Assembly (NCBI RefSeq): GCF_901000735.1
Contig: NC_081551.1
Location: 15,312,906-15,376,905 of the forward strand
Length of the DNA stretch: 64,000 bases
DNA from: Corylus avellana
Taxonomy: Eukaryota; Streptophyta; Magnoliopsida; Fagales; Betulaceae
Direction: 5' to 3'
Numbering within the stretch: the stretch's first letter is position 1; each line of letters opens with the position of its first letter. The notes beneath the pieces are model-generated. The model was given only the letters and a program-made list of their open reading frames with translations. It made no database searches and was not told the origin of the DNA. This document shows positions 1 through 12,400 of the stretch, piece by piece. Both the position numbers and the translations under genes were made by a program.

Positions 1-928
1 CTCCTAACGATTATGGTGAGTTTTATGTGGATGAGGAAAATTATATGTTTACAAGGGAAACAATGGTTGACCCATTCTTGAGTATCTTCATGGCACGTGA
101 AAGGGAGAAGGAACGAGAGAAGAACAACAAATTTGAAGTATTGCCAAGTGGTGTGTGAGGCTTTCATGACAACCATCAAGGTATTTCGATGATGAGAAGC
201 GTCATGTTTATTTTGGGATGTTGCCTTGTTTTGATCTTGAGGAAGGGCGAGTGGAATGAGTTGACTGGACATCCGAAGGACCGTAGAAAGAACCGGCCGA
301 ATTCGAGGGCGAATTCTCTCTAACAAGGGAAGAATGATGCAGATCGCAAGTCCCTTGGAAGTGCGATCGATCGCACATGTACCTGCGATCGGGCGCAATT
401 CCAGACACTTGCGCACAAGGCCCCTGGTTGTACGATCGATCGCACCTGTAGTTGCGATCGAGCACACTCAAGCATATCTGTTCCGCAAAAGGGACATAAG
501 AGACACTTATCTTAATTTTAATCTTCTGTTTTAAACTAGGTTTCTTTGTTAGTTGTTATTTTATCTTATCTTTCAATTGTTCAGATCTGATTAGGTTCTT
601 TATTAGTCTTCTATTTGGTTTAGTCTTCTTTCATAGACTTCTAAACCAACTTTATTTCATTGTTATTTTATAATTAGGACTCTTGGGCTATAAATATTTG
701 CTTATAGCCTTTAGCAATTCGGTTGTTGATTATTATTGATTTTGATTAATGAGAATACTCAGAGTTGAGTTTATTCCTCTTTTCCTTTAAACTTTAGATA
801 GTATCTATTGTTTTTAGAAGAATTCTTAAATCATTGATAGAATCTAGGTCTAGAATTAGTTATCCGCTGCTTTATTGTTGTTTTTCGCTGCAGCCTACTA
901 AGTCACGCTGCATCAGCTTGTCAAAATC
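1..928 (+). mobile_element. LTR-retrotransposon remnant
   Basis: No host gene is visible here. Positions 3-158 read as a 51-residue acidic/basic open frame ending in TGA that I do not recognise. Positions 355-466 hold four imperfect palindromes around GCGATCGATCGC. From about 540 the sequence looks like a plant LTR: T-rich, with a TATA box (CTATAAATA) near 688-696 followed by a leader-like stretch. The assignment to a Ty3/gypsy-type 3' end plus LTR is an inference from layout. I could not pair a second LTR or find a target duplication. Confidence 0.4.
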
Positions 929-1405
929 CTCTGCCTACTAAAGCAAATTTATTACGAAGAAGAGTTGTCCAAGAAGCATTGTGCCCCATTTGTGGGAGAG
1001 ATGAAGAAACGGTCAAAGACATTCTATGGAGCTACCCATCCGCTCAGGATGTGTGGAGTTGTGGGCCAAAAAAATCACAAAAGGCCATTGGTGATGGACT
1101 CAATTTTTTACATGTTGTGGAGGAGATGGTGGTGAGATATGAATTGGGAAAAATCAAGCTCATGGCGATGATAGCCCAGAAAATATGGCTTTGACGGAAT
1201 AATGTAGCGCATGGGGGTGTTTTTTCTCACCCAAATCAAGTATTTCATGAGGCTACTATAGCTCTTGAGGAATTTCGAAGGGAAATTGAGAGGAAAAATG
1301 AAGCACAGAGCCTTCTCCAACTAGGCACACCTATTCTTTAGAAGCAACCCCGCACACGTATGTATAAAATTAATTGGGATGTGACTGTGGATAAGGGGTT
1401 GCAAT
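929..1405 (+). mobile_element. LINE (non-LTR) 3' fragment: zf-RVT and start of RNase H
   Basis: The + strand translation gives LPTKANLLRRR, then a CPICGRDEETVKDIL motif and a YPSAQDVW stretch. This is the zinc-binding module found after the reverse transcriptase in plant L1-type LINEs. A stop interrupts the frame at about 1192. It then resumes with an RRNNVAHG-like segment, and the start of the RNase H domain (KINWDVTVDKG) lies near 1363-1400. It is a dead 5'-truncated copy, cut abruptly at about 1405 by unrelated repeat sequence. Confidence 0.7.
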
Positions 1406-1760
1406 TAACCAATCTGAACTGATGTCGGTATAAAAATTCTTAACCGATTACCGACCGAGTTCTGATGGTAGATGGTTAATATCAGTTCAGTTGCAGTCAG
1501 TAAATGGTTGGTAGGCGGTAAATAATTAATATGTCCACTCCTAAATATAACCCTACTTTCTCCTTCCTTCTTTTTTTTTTTTTTTTTTTTTTTTCTTTTT
1601 TCAAGTCTTTTTATTTCCTTTACTGAGTTGGAGAAGCTGGTAGAAGTAGGTAGAGATAAACTAGAAAGGCCCGTGTATCCATTTTTCAACCAAAAAACCG
1701 ATATTTCCGGGGCGGGTAGGGACGGGGATGTGGGTACGGGTGGGTTATGCCCATTCCTAG
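1406..1760. repeat. Unclassified repeat segment upstream of ARPC3
   Basis: Positions 1406-1545 contain repeated GGTTAATAT- and CGGTA-type words typical of hAT subterminal regions and end in CACTCCTA. Positions 1569-1594 are poly-T. Positions 1640-1760 are GC-richer and end with a CCCATTCCTAG motif, again like an hAT end. I could not match terminal repeats or target duplications, so this is only described as a repeat mosaic. Confidence 0.3.
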
Positions 1761-2188
1761 ACACGGTTGTCGTAAAAGCGTCGTTGAAGAGCCGAAAGGG
1801 TGCCGTTTAGTTCGTAATGTAATTATCAGAGCACTTCCACCCACCACCACTCACGTAAAGGGCAGTCCGATTTCACCTTTCATAGTTCCGTCCATTTCCG
1901 ATCCGATCGAGAGAGAGGGGAGAAAACAAATTCAGGTAATCTCAGACCCTGAATTGTAAATTCCTATCCATTGCACAATCATTATCATTTTTAGAACAGA
2001 AATTATTTGCTTAAAAGAGTTTTAGATGATCTTTTGCTTTTGCTTCAATTGCAATCTGTTTTCTTTTTCATCCCAAAATTGACACGTTAATGTTGTGCGG
2101 CAATGATGTTCTTTGCAGAATTATTGGGTCTTTTTGCTCCGATTGTGTTGTTGTAGTAAGACATCAATTTATCTGGAAAAAGAGAAAC

Positions 2189-5100
2189 ATGGTAAGGATC
2201 GAACTTCAGTAGATAAAGTTTAATTTTGACGCTGATTCAGTTAGCTTCATGTGCTTTTTTTTTTTTTTTTGTCAGGTTACTTGAATTATTTTCTTGTTGA
2301 TTCTTGTTTTTCTGTTTTTGCATGGAATCAACAAATGTGGAACTTTAATTTTCGGAAATGGGAAATTTAAGAGATGGTTGTGATTGCAGGTTTATCACTC
2401 TAGTTTTGTGGATGAAGAGGGTATTACTAATGCTTGTGGGTGCCCTCTACTCCCTCTAAAAAGCCATATAAAGGGTCCTGCTCCAGCTTCTGATCAAGGT
2501 TTTTACTTGCATTGTCTTTTGCCTATGCTGAACAACTGTTTCAATTGCTTCATTCTCTTATAAGAGAAATGCAAATAAAATTTTAATGCTCATGTCGGCT
2601 GGGCCATGAGAGTTGCCATGTATGGAATAGACACATACATGTAATATTGAGGTATCTTTGCATGCAGATAGAACTGATATTGTTGATGAAGCAATCACAT
2701 TCTTTCGCGCCAATGTTTTCTTCCGAAACTTTGATATTAAGAGCTCGGCGGACAAGCTTCTCATCTATTTGACGTTATACATTAATGTGGCTTTGAAGAG
2801 GCTCGGAGGTTGCAGAACTTTGGCTGAAGGAACCAAGGCGATCATCAACTTGGGTCTGGAAAAGGTTCCGGTCCCCGGGGAGTCTGGTTTTCCTTTTCCA
2901 GGCCTATTTCCCCTTCCTCAGTCTAAGCAGGAAGCAGGTGAAACTCCTTGTCTTTGTGTTTTGTATAACAATGTATGTCAGAGAGCTTATTTTCATGTTG
3001 CTTGCCTCATTTCTCATATTGGTTATTCTTGTATTGGTTGACTTCTATTTCTTTATAGTTTAGGATTGTTGTAATATTTTTGAAGCTCAGTTAAGAAACT
3101 TGATTTATGTGTTTTTTTTATCTGGATAATTTATAAGGAAATTCAGATGTAGCTTCATCCCAAAATTGGACGATTTATTACAAATTTTAGTTCAAAACCT
3201 CTAGACTTTTGTTTGAATCTATAGAGTAAACATCCTAGTTTGAATTTTTCTAGTTTTTAATCCTCAAGATGGTGAGAGTTGGAGTCTCTTGTCTTATTCC
3301 TTGACCTTGTACTCTTCGAAAACCCATCTGGGAGAGAGGGATAAAATATTGTAGACCCCAGCATGCAATCATGGCTTTGAAGTGAAGAGCTACTATAACT
3401 CTTTACAGTTTTGGGAAAGTCTTGACTGTTTTCATGGAAGGTGAAAGATCCACCTCGCATTGCTTTCTATACTTGGATGGTAGCTTTGGGTAAAATCCTC
3501 ACGATTGATAATCTTAAGAGGCTGGGTCTTACTCTTGTTAATTGGTGTTGCTTATGCAAAAAGAATGAGAAGACCATAAACTACCTCCTAATCCATTGTA
3601 AGTTTACTAGCGAGATTTGATAATTGGAAACAACTTATTCGGAGTTTCGGCAAGAGTTTCGTGGGTCATGTCTAGCAATATCCTAGAGCTGCTTAATTGT
3701 TGGAAAACTCAAGGGCAAGGACACTCCAAAGAGGCCATCTAGAAAGTTTTCCTCACTTTATTAATGTGGAGCACCTAGAGAGAAAGAAATTGGTGCCTAT
3801 TTGAGGACTACAAGTCTAATCTGCTATGTTTAAAATCCTTCTTTTTGAGATCTCTTTTAGATTGAGCTGTGTCTTATGTTCCTAATTTTTCCTATTCAAA
3901 TCTTGTCGATTTTGTTAACTTTTTAGATTTTTGACACCATTTGCGCGGCTACATTTCTTGTATACTTTTCATGTACAAGAGCTTTGCCTCTTCTTCTAAT
4001 AAATTATTATTCATCAAAAAGTATGGTGTTGGATCTACTGGTTTGAACCCATAATTTTATATTGTTTCTTAACTTGTTACTATGATATGAATAGTACATA
4101 TAGAAAGAATCATAGATTCAATTTTCCCTTTTGTGCTCTTCCAAGTTATTTTTTTCAGGTTATCGAGTATGCAAACTTATTTGCTGTCCTCCTGTTTGAA
4201 GAAAGTCCACTTATTCTGCTTTCTATGGCATTTTCATTATTGGTTTATAGTTTGTGGTCGGAAAATAATGCTCAATGTTTTTAATAGTATTATTTTTCCC
4301 CTTTTTGACACTACTCAAATATCCTTAGCTTTAAGTTTTCGACATAGACGAGAAGGGAGGTGGTTTTTGGTTGTCTACAAGCTCTTACTGCCCATTTTGC
4401 AAGATCTGATGTACAGTCTTTAAAACTACATCTCAATGGAAGTACTAATCTTAAAATATTCCAATGATTTACATCTTGTATGGGCCTTGACACCTTACTG
4501 TTTAGAAATGGCATTGTCTATCTAGTGATTGATGTGGTATAAGTGATGCTGTAGATTCCTTCATCACTTAAGGTGTTTTCACAACAGTGGACCATTACTA
4601 AATATTAAGACCAACCATTTCTTGTTGGTTATCAAATATCCTAAGGGAATGTGAAGTCTCTCCGTATTTTATTTTTCATTGTGGAAACGGAAATTTTTTC
4701 AGTATGTGGATGCTTTTTCCTATCTGGATTTAATTGACTGGTTTTCCTTTGCTCAGGCTGCTGCAGTGGCCCAAAATTTTGGCTCTGTTGCCTACATTTG
4801 TTTTTTGGATTTAATAGTTTACTTTAACAGAATTTAACAGTGAGTTACTTGTGTGATTTTTAGTTATTAAGGTGAATGAATGTACGGCCTTTTATTTTTA
4901 ACTATGACATGTGTCATGAGATTTTTCGCATCCTTCGAAGGTTATGGAGTTGGAGGCTTTGCACATTTTCTTCAATAGTTGAGACCGGTATATCTCAACT
5001 TGGAACTCTTGAGTATCATTTCTGTGCCAAATTATTGATCCTTGTTATTCCAAAGTGGTTTGTAAATACATCACTTCACTGAATTGCTCCTGCATAGAGA

Positions 5101-5499
5101 AACTTATCAAGAAAATTTCAAACCCATTTGTCATTTTGATTGATAAACTTATGTTAAATTAATGTAGTTTTATTATTAAGATGACAGCTGAATGTTGAGA
5201 CTAGAGAATCATTTTGATATTTGGAATGTTGATATATGATCGGATGAGAAATTTTGGTTTTGCTCTTCTGCATAAACACCCCTGCTTCCATGTGAGATTG
5301 AGTCCTTCAGCATTAAATATTCTTCACAATTTTAATTTTCTGATTGTTGAATGCAGATCTGCTGAGGAATTATTTGAAGCAGATAAGGGAGGAAACAAGT
5401 GGGAGATTATTGAGTGTTGCATATAGACCCAATGGCACTCCAAATAAATGGTGGTTGGCTTTTGCCAAAAGGAAATTCATGAATATCATTGTACCATGA
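2189..5499 (+). CDS. ARPC3: Actin-related protein 2/3 complex subunit 3 (ARPC3)
   Basis: This is subunit 3 (p21) of the ARP2/3 complex, which nucleates branched actin filaments and in plants shapes trichomes and epidermal cells. Coding exons are 2189-2191 (ATG only), 2390-2498, 2668-2937 and 5357-5499, joining in frame to 174 aa, the usual length of plant ARPC3. The protein starts MVYHSSFVDEEG and contains CGCPLLPLKSHIKGPAP, FFRANVFFRNFDIK, LKRLGGCRTLAEGTKA, VPVPGESGFPFPGLFPLP and a C-terminal TPNKWWLAFAKRKFMN, all characteristic of the family. The start codon is split from the body by an intron directly after ATG (donor GTAAGG). A non-coding first exon probably ends at 1935 (donor GTAATC), with a second 5' exon from about 2119. 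The last intron (2938-5356) is 2.4 kb and holds a LINE fragment. No coding lesion is seen. The family call is firm; the 5' UTR exons are inferred. Confidence 0.95.
3290..4020 (+). mobile_element. LINE 3' fragment inside ARPC3 intron 4
   Basis: The + strand frame from 3441 reads KDPPRIAFYTWMVALGKIL and then a CCLCKKNEKTINYLLIHC zinc-knuckle stretch, the zf-RVT domain of plant LINEs. It is followed by a WCLFEDYKSNLLCLKSFF-like tail and a 3' end with TAATAAATTATT near 3998. It has several stops and lacks the reverse transcriptase, so it is a dead 5'-truncated insertion in the same orientation as the gene. It accounts for part of the large size of this intron. Confidence 0.65.
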
Positions 5500-5799
5500 A
5501 CATTGTACGAAATCAGGTAGCATGCTTGCTTCTTGTGAGTTGAGTATAAATTGAGTGTGGGCTTAGCTACTCCCTGGTTGCCTTCTTTTTCTTTGAAGAA
5601 TCTTGAACCAAGTAATTGAACTGGTGGATAATGCACCCTTGTGCAATATTACAGTTGTATAAAGGACCAACTTCTTTATTCTTTTTTTTTCCCTGATGAA
5701 TGTTCATCTTCTTGTTCTCATTCTGTCTCATCTTTTTTTTTCCTATGTATTTTCTGTTCTTTTCTACCTCAAAGGCTACTCTTTGTCTTTGGTATAATT

Positions 5800-5991
5800 G
5801 CTTTGAGCTTATTGAGTTGATTGTCTCTCTGTTCCTACTGAGTGATATTTGTGGAAATTATCTGGCACAAGTGGGGTTTTCAAAGATTCGTTATGCTTTG
5901 AGCTTATTGAGTTGATTGTCTGTGTGTTCCTACTGAGTGATATTTGTGGAAATTATTTCTGGCACAAGTGGGGTTTTCATAGATTCTTTAT
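5800..5991. repeat. Tandem duplication, period 95 bp
   Basis: A segment starting GCTTTGAGCTTATTGAG at 5800 is repeated at 5895 with few mismatches and a 2-bp insertion (TCTGGCACAAG against TTTCTGGCACAAG). It lies just downstream of ARPC3, probably in or after its 3' UTR. Confidence 0.85.
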
Positions 5992-6305
5992 CAGCTCCAG
6001 TATTTGCTTTATTTTGTACTTTCCATAGAGACAAAACACTAATGTTGTCCTGCCTTAATGCTTACCACCACCTTTGGTTGATAGGCACAATATTGCAAAT
6101 GAAATATAACTAGGGTTCGGGGAAACAGTTCTTATGGCTCTAGGTGGTGCCAGTTTGGATTTGATGTTTATTTCATGATACCCCCTTTTCATTCCCATAA
6201 AATGGATCTATATATAAGAAATGCTATACGCTACACTTTTATCATATTATGATGATGTGGCAGAGGTTACTAGACATTGGATCAACCATTATTAAAAACA
6301 AAAAT

Positions 6306-6461
6306 GAGTAATGCTATACATCACTCCCTCATCTGCCCATCCCTCTGAAGCTTATGTGACGTGGTTCTCACTCGTATTTGGTGCATGAAGAGTGATTTTT
6401 TGGTTGGGAAGCCACGTCAAAAAGGCTTTGAGGAGATAAGAGGTGATGAATATAATTACTC
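6306..6461. mobile_element. MITE, 156 bp, Mutator-like
   Basis: The ends read GAGTAATGCTATACATCACT and, on the other strand, GAGTAATTATATTCATCACC. The flanks AACAAAAAT and AAAAAGAAT agree at 7 of 9 positions, consistent with a decayed 9-bp target duplication. The same terminal words recur at 32909-33055 and 45676-45842, so this is a dispersed family. Confidence 0.6.
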
Positions 6462-6724
6462 AAAAAGAATATATATGGACAAAACTACTAGACTTTGTCA
6501 CATTAGCATAGTAGAATAACTGTATATTTAATAGCATTACTCAATATTTATTAAATCTCAAGATCTTAGTTATTATGACTTTTAAAATAAATTGTTAACT
6601 CACAAATAAAAGAACGTACTAGAATCAGCAAAACATTCTCTGCAAACCTCTATCTTATTTGAATTTGCGAATAGAGGCTAGAAAATGGTTTTTCTCGCTT
6701 TACCCTCTTACGTTGTACAATGAT

Positions 6725-6802
6725 GATGGAAGTTTTGTAAATTTATAGGGTAGAGAGAGTATTGATGGAAGTTTTGTAAATTTATAGGGTAGAGAGAGTA
6801 TT
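6725..6802. repeat. Perfect tandem duplication, period 39 bp
   Basis: A 39-bp unit starting GATGGAAGTTTTGTAAATTT at 6725 is repeated exactly from 6764. Two copies only. Confidence 0.9.
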
Positions 6803-8140
6803 GATTTCCTTATTCAGTTTACAACTTTACTTCGCTTGTACACCCTTACTGCATCTTTTAAAAACTAGCCCTTATCCTTCGTTGACTCGTTAGGATGAGT
6901 TTGGGACAATTCTTTTAGTGTGACATTTTATGTGGGTCGGCGTTTCTTGAATCCCAAAAAAAATAAAAATAGCCCTCATCAAAACACCAAGGTGACAAAT
7001 TTATCCTAATAATTGTTGAAAATTGGTTATATAAATGACACTGCCCATCAAACGAATCGAAACCGCTAAAAGATGTTGTATTAAAAGGCAAAGTTTTGTA
7101 AACGGAACAAAACCCGAAAGGGTTTGTCGTATGACCATTAGTAGTTGGTTGAGAAAACCAAACAGGACCATCAGTGGTCAAAAGAAATAGGAAAAAATAT
7201 GTCAAAAGCCAAAAAGACCAACACATCAAACTAGCCAGTAAAATAAAAACAAAGTATAGAAAATTAAAAAGACAGTAAAAAAAATCGCAGAATAGTAGAC
7301 CCAACGGATGGTATGGTAGAGGAAGGCGGTGGGAACACGGTGAAGGACTGTCGCGTGTAAACTACTCGCTAGAGCGTGAAAACCATGCGCTAGCAATGGG
7401 AGTAGGGAGGTAGAGCATTACCACATGAGACCGGAGATAGCAGTGGGAGGCGATGGGGGTTGTCAAATGCAACATGCTCAACGGACAGCGACACGGATGA
7501 CGGCAGATCGAAACAAAGTAGCCCGAGATCGTAGTGGAGTGGAGTGTTTGAGGGTGGAGCTTCCTGAAGTTCATTGATCTGATTTTGAAAAGAAAAAGAA
7601 AAAGAAAAAAAGAAAAAAAAAAAAAGGAAAAAAAAAAAAGGAAAAAAAAAAAAAAAAAAAACCACAATCCAAAAACTTCAAGAAGAGTGCGAAACCAAGG
7701 CTAAGGAAATTGTAGAGGAACTTTACGACCCGAGTCAAATGAATACTTGTTATTTTTCTTACATTGAATGACTAGTTTATGTGTACCAAACATGCATATT
7801 TACAACTCTAATAAAATACATTTTGATCTACTATGAATTATATGTTGTAAAGACAGGTGTTGCATAAACAATATAATGAACATAACAAGATTTGTAAAGA
7901 GCGCAAATAAAAGACGAATAATACTAATCGTATTGTATTTTATACTAATTGCAAGTTGAAAATCACTATTTTTTTTTAATCTCACAAACCAATCCCGAGT
8001 CGATTGTGGATACAAGTCAATGCACTAAGTAATAAGACCTTTCCCTTGCCAAACAATTAGCAAAAGAACAGAAGGCATCAAAACCGACCACACAGATCAA
8101 GGTGGGCTCGTGGGGCCATGTAGTAGACAATCCACACACC

Positions 8141-8971
8141 TAGGGGTGAAATAGCGGTTGCGGTTAGCGGTTAGTGGCTAAAACCGCTAACCGCAACCGC
8201 CTAGGCGGTTAGTAAATTTTACTAACCGCCTCCGCTAACCGGGTAGCGGTTAACCGCCTAGGCGGTTAACCGCCCGGTTAGCGGTTAACCGCTTTGGAAT
8301 AACCGCTTTTTTTCTAACCGCTTTTTTTGGGCTTTTTTCTTTGGACCGATTTTGGGCCGGGTTTGGACCGGGTTTGGGCTGGTTTTGGGCTCACTTTAAA
8401 CATTTTTTTTCTCATTTTAAACATTTTTTTTTCCCTTTCCATGGCCATTTTAGCATTAAAAATTGCTATATACCAAAATCTTGTTGGCCACCTTCTACAA
8501 ATCTACACATCATATAATATACAAATAAAATTACAACAAAATCATCACTTCACTTGTAGTCTTATACATAAACTCACAAGCAAGTTCATAAACTCACACA
8601 TAGAAATAAAATAAAACACAAACAAATTCATAAACTCACAAGCAACCAAAAAAATCAACATATATGGTTAAACTTGAAGCTTGAGGCTCATTTCAATCAA
8701 CCAAAAAAAGTTCATAAACTCACAACTTATTGTTATTATATATATATAATATATAAATATATATTATATTTAAAAAAAAGCGGTTAGCGGGTAGCGGTTA
8801 GCGGTTAGCGGATTTCCAAAACCTACTAACCGCTAACCGCAACCGCCTAGGCGGTTAGCGGTTTTTACTAACCGCTTTCAAAGCGGTTAGGCGGTTAGGC
8901 GGTTAGCGGTTAACGGTTATAACGGTTAGCGGTTAGCGGTTGCGGTTAGGCGGTTTTAAATTTCACCCCTA
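8141..8971. mobile_element. Non-autonomous hAT element, 831 bp, TSD CACACACC
   Basis: The element starts TAGGGGTGAAA and ends TTTCACCCCTA. It is flanked on both sides by the exact 8-bp duplication CACACACC (8133-8140 and 8972-8979), the hallmark of hAT insertion. Both subterminal regions (8153-8320 and 8780-8955) are dense arrays of GCGGTTAG/CTAACCGC in both orientations, plausibly transposase-binding sites. The interior is AT-rich and non-coding, so it depends on a transposase elsewhere. Confidence 0.9.
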
Positions 8972-8979
8972 CACACACC

Positions 8980-9443
8980 CCCCCTGCCCACAGAAATGGA
9001 AATTTTTTTAATCCTTTTAAATTAATCTAATTTTATCTATTTTTGGCCTTTCAATAATATATATATTCCGACAAACTTAAAAAGAAAAGGGCTCCATGCT
9101 ACTGCTCAACATTTAAGAGTGAGCAAATTAATTAAAATAAACATTTTAAATTAAAAAAGAAAATAAAAAAAATGTTATTATTAAATTTCTTTTAATTATT
9201 GGTATTTGCTCAATAAATTAGAAACAAAAAAAAATCTTGGAGATCCGAAATGGGAATAGTAGAGAACCCCCAAGATTAAGAAAACACCCACCAGATCGCA
9301 ATCCTCATCACACTCTATGGTCTCTCACTTCTGCTTCTCTCATCTCAGCCGTTGATTCCACCGATCGATGAACCTTATGTTCTTCAAATCTAGGGCTTCC
9401 ACCTTTAATCCCCACCCGATCCCCATCATCGCCGTCACCTGCA
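8980..9443 (+). promoter_or_regulatory. Upstream region and 5' UTR of the UBP22-like gene
   Basis: It is AT-rich to about 9235 and then becomes pyrimidine- and GC-rich towards the start codon, as expected for a plant promoter followed by a 5' UTR. No clear TATA box can be assigned. Two upstream ATGs at 9368 and 9377 are out of frame with the main start at 9444. Confidence 0.4.
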
Positions 9444-12400
9444 ATGTCTTCAAAGATCAACCACCCAATCAACGGCCAGATTTTCCCCCAGCCCTGTCCC
9501 CACCTCGCCGAGTTCCGCTCCAGGAACGGCGCCAAGGCTTTCCGGGCTCTACAGGACTGCCTCCGGGTCAAGCCGCCCAGTGGACGCGCCGCGATCCGGC
9601 GGGACCCGGACGAGGTCCCGCGCTGCGCCGAGTGCGGCGACTCTGCCGGCCGCACGCGCCTCTACGCGTGCGTGAGGTGCGCTGGCGTCCACTGCCACGC
9701 GCCTCCCGGACCCTCCCATACGGCGGTCCACGCGGATTCGATGGCGCCAGGGCACGAGATCGCCGTTGACGTGGACCGCGCCGAGCTCTTCTGCTGCGCG
9801 TGCCGCGATCAGGTCTACGATCGAGACTTCGACGCGGCGGTCGTGCTAGCCCAGACAGCCGCGTCGACGCTCCACGCGCCTTCCTCCATCGCCCGATCAC
9901 CTCACCCGGAGAATCTCAGAAAGCGGCGCAGAGTTGATTACCGGCCCTGGATGCCAGATCCGAGGGAGCGAGTCTTGATGGGAAGCTGTTCCAGTCCGCT
10001 AAACGCCGCCGTTTCCGTCTCTCGTTCGAATGATTTGCCCTGGGGATTGCGCGGGTTGAACAATTTGGGAAACACATGTTTCATGAATTCGGTGTTGCAG
10101 GCATTGCTTCACACGCCGCCGCTGAGGAACTATTTCCTGAGCGATCGCCACAACCGCTATTTCTGCCAGAAGAAGAGCGGTGCGAGCAACGATGCTACTA
10201 GGAGGAATGGGGCCAACAATGCTGACGCGCGGATATGCTTGGCTTGCGATATGGACGCCATGTTTTCGGCCGTCTTTTCTGGGGATCGGATTCCATATAG
10301 CCCCGCTAAGTTTTTGTACAGGTTCGTGTTTGTTTGCATAGTGGGTGATAGAAATGTGCTTCTTGCTACTTGCTTCTTTTTTTTTTTTTTTTTTTTAATC
10401 TGGGTATGCGATTTCTTTAGTTTACTTTGTTGGTAGAATGGGTTGATGGGGCACGGTTTGTAGCATTTCTCTGTTTATTTGACCCAGTGGATAAAAATGT
10501 TTTTACCTTGGGCTTGATCTTTTACTGATTTGCGGTTTTTGTGACACCCGTTCATTATGTTTACTTAAAAAAAAAAAAGTATTTTCCTTGTTGATGGTGA
10601 TAATATCACTGTGGTTGTATCCCAGTTGGTGGCAACATGCGGCAAATCTGGCAAGTTATGAGCAGCAAGATGCTCATGAGTTTTTCATTTCTATGCTTGA
10701 TGGGATCCATGAAAAGGTTGAGAAGGATAGACGCAAACCGCAGAGTCAAGGTGCGTTTTGTCCTGTTCCAGTTTCTTTCTTTCACTTTTTTTTGTCTCGT
10801 TTATTTGCATATTACATAAAGTTGGGAGCGGTGTTACATATCACAAAAGGACCTAGCAAGCGTTTATTGACTTTTTTATGCAACATGTGGAATATCATGG
10901 CATGCAGGTTCCTTTTTGTTTTGATTTATGCAAAATTTTCTTTATCAGGTTTTTGCAGTGAGAATCTTAACGTGATTTGGTTGGTTAATTGGTGTATATA
11001 GCTTAGTCAATGAATTGTATGATAATCTGAATAGGAGCTGTACAACATGGTTCCATTATTTCCTGCTATGCTAAAGCAACACTGATAGGAAATTCAGTTG
11101 TATATCAATTTCTCTACCTTTTATTCATAGACATGTTGATTCAGCTAAATAACAATTTAGGCGTTGGGGTCTTTCTCAGCTGTGTATGTAGTAGTTTCTA
11201 TTTAGCAGCTTTGTTACTTAAAAGGCTTTGAATTCTGTAGAACTTGATCATTTACTTCGAGTTTTGAAGTTTCATTACTTAACTTGTAAGATCAGAATAG
11301 TCGTTTTAATCCTGTCATTGATATAGGATGGTATGTTTGCTGAGTTTGTATTAGAGCCTTGTTGGAGGATCTCGTTTTGCTATTGGACTGCCTCTTCTAA
11401 TGTGTTATTCCTGAAAATTAGCATTTTCCTGTAGCTTGTGAAGATACATGAAATATATCCAATAGTTAGTTAATCTGAAAAAATCTAGATGCCACATTAG
11501 TCATCTTAGTATATCATCAATGTTATTATCAGTTTTTCTGTAGCTAAGTGGTCAGAACCTTTGGATAGCTTGATATCACATACTGTAACAATTCCAATTA
11601 ACGCATTGTACAAGCCAATGGATTTCTAAAACACGAATGAAACTTTCTGCGAGCTTATACTGCAGGGTGACCAACTTAAAGTTCTCTTTATTAGCAGCTC
11701 GTGTCCCTCTCTTGTATATTTATAGTTTTTCTTTTTAATCAAGATGATACTATTACTTATCAAAATCAAGATGATACTGTTAAAGATAAGAAGTGACCTT
11801 AACATTTAACTGCAGGATCTGGGTTTAGGTATCCTGTTTGTTGCCCTAGGAGTTGAAAAGTGCTCACAGATTTAGGGCTAATTGTCAACCTCAACCTGCT
11901 GGCTTGAAGGTGTTGTCTGCTTCATCTAGTAAGTCAAACTTTTCCTAGCCAACTCGGTTTGGTCATTAGGGTTTTCTCGTCTTCAATAATTCTCATGTTA
12001 ACTCCACCTGTTGGCATGTTTAGGGTCTTACTACAGCTCGATCTTGGTCTCAAAGAAAGGAGGGAGGGTTGCATTAGGTTCAAAGGCAGCATAAAACATT
12101 TTGTCAGTCTTTCAGGAATTTTTGGATTTGCAGTTTCTCCTTGATCAAACTTTCTTCTGCACCATCTGGTTGAGATATTGAATATCCAATGAACTTCATG
12201 AAGTTTCTGATAATTGGTGGTATGCTATGTCCCAGCTTTTACTATCTGATTCTCATCTATTACTTTAACAAATAAAAATAAAAATAAAAAAACTATCTGA
12301 TTCTCATATCTTGAGAATCTAACCCTATGACTGCACCAGTAACTGTGCTGCACCTGTACCCCATCCTAGTTATCAATGAATAAAATTAGTTCATGTGCTT

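Larger units (their letters stand above)
5992..8132. other. Intergenic region ARPC3-UBP22, left part
   Basis: I see no gene here. The region contains a small inverted-repeat element (6306-6461), a 39-bp tandem duplication (6725-6802), a moderately GC-rich stretch around 7320-7570 with no recognisable coding product, and an A-rich run at 7588-7660 that makes purine-strand reading frames look open without being genes. Confidence 0.6.

Noticed and set aside
1747..1959. 70-codon + strand frame just upstream of ARPC3
   Set aside because: It covers the presumed non-coding first exon of ARPC3; the translation has no family features.
7362..7667. Two overlapping 90-100-codon frames beginning with long Phe runs
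   Set aside because: They are translations of an A-rich/T-rich low-complexity run (7588-7660); no homology or gene signals.
9308..9900. Several long open frames on the - strand and in other + frames over UBP22 exon 1
   Set aside because: They overlap a clearly conserved exon and arise from its high GC content; their translations are Arg/Gly/Ala-rich without family motifs.
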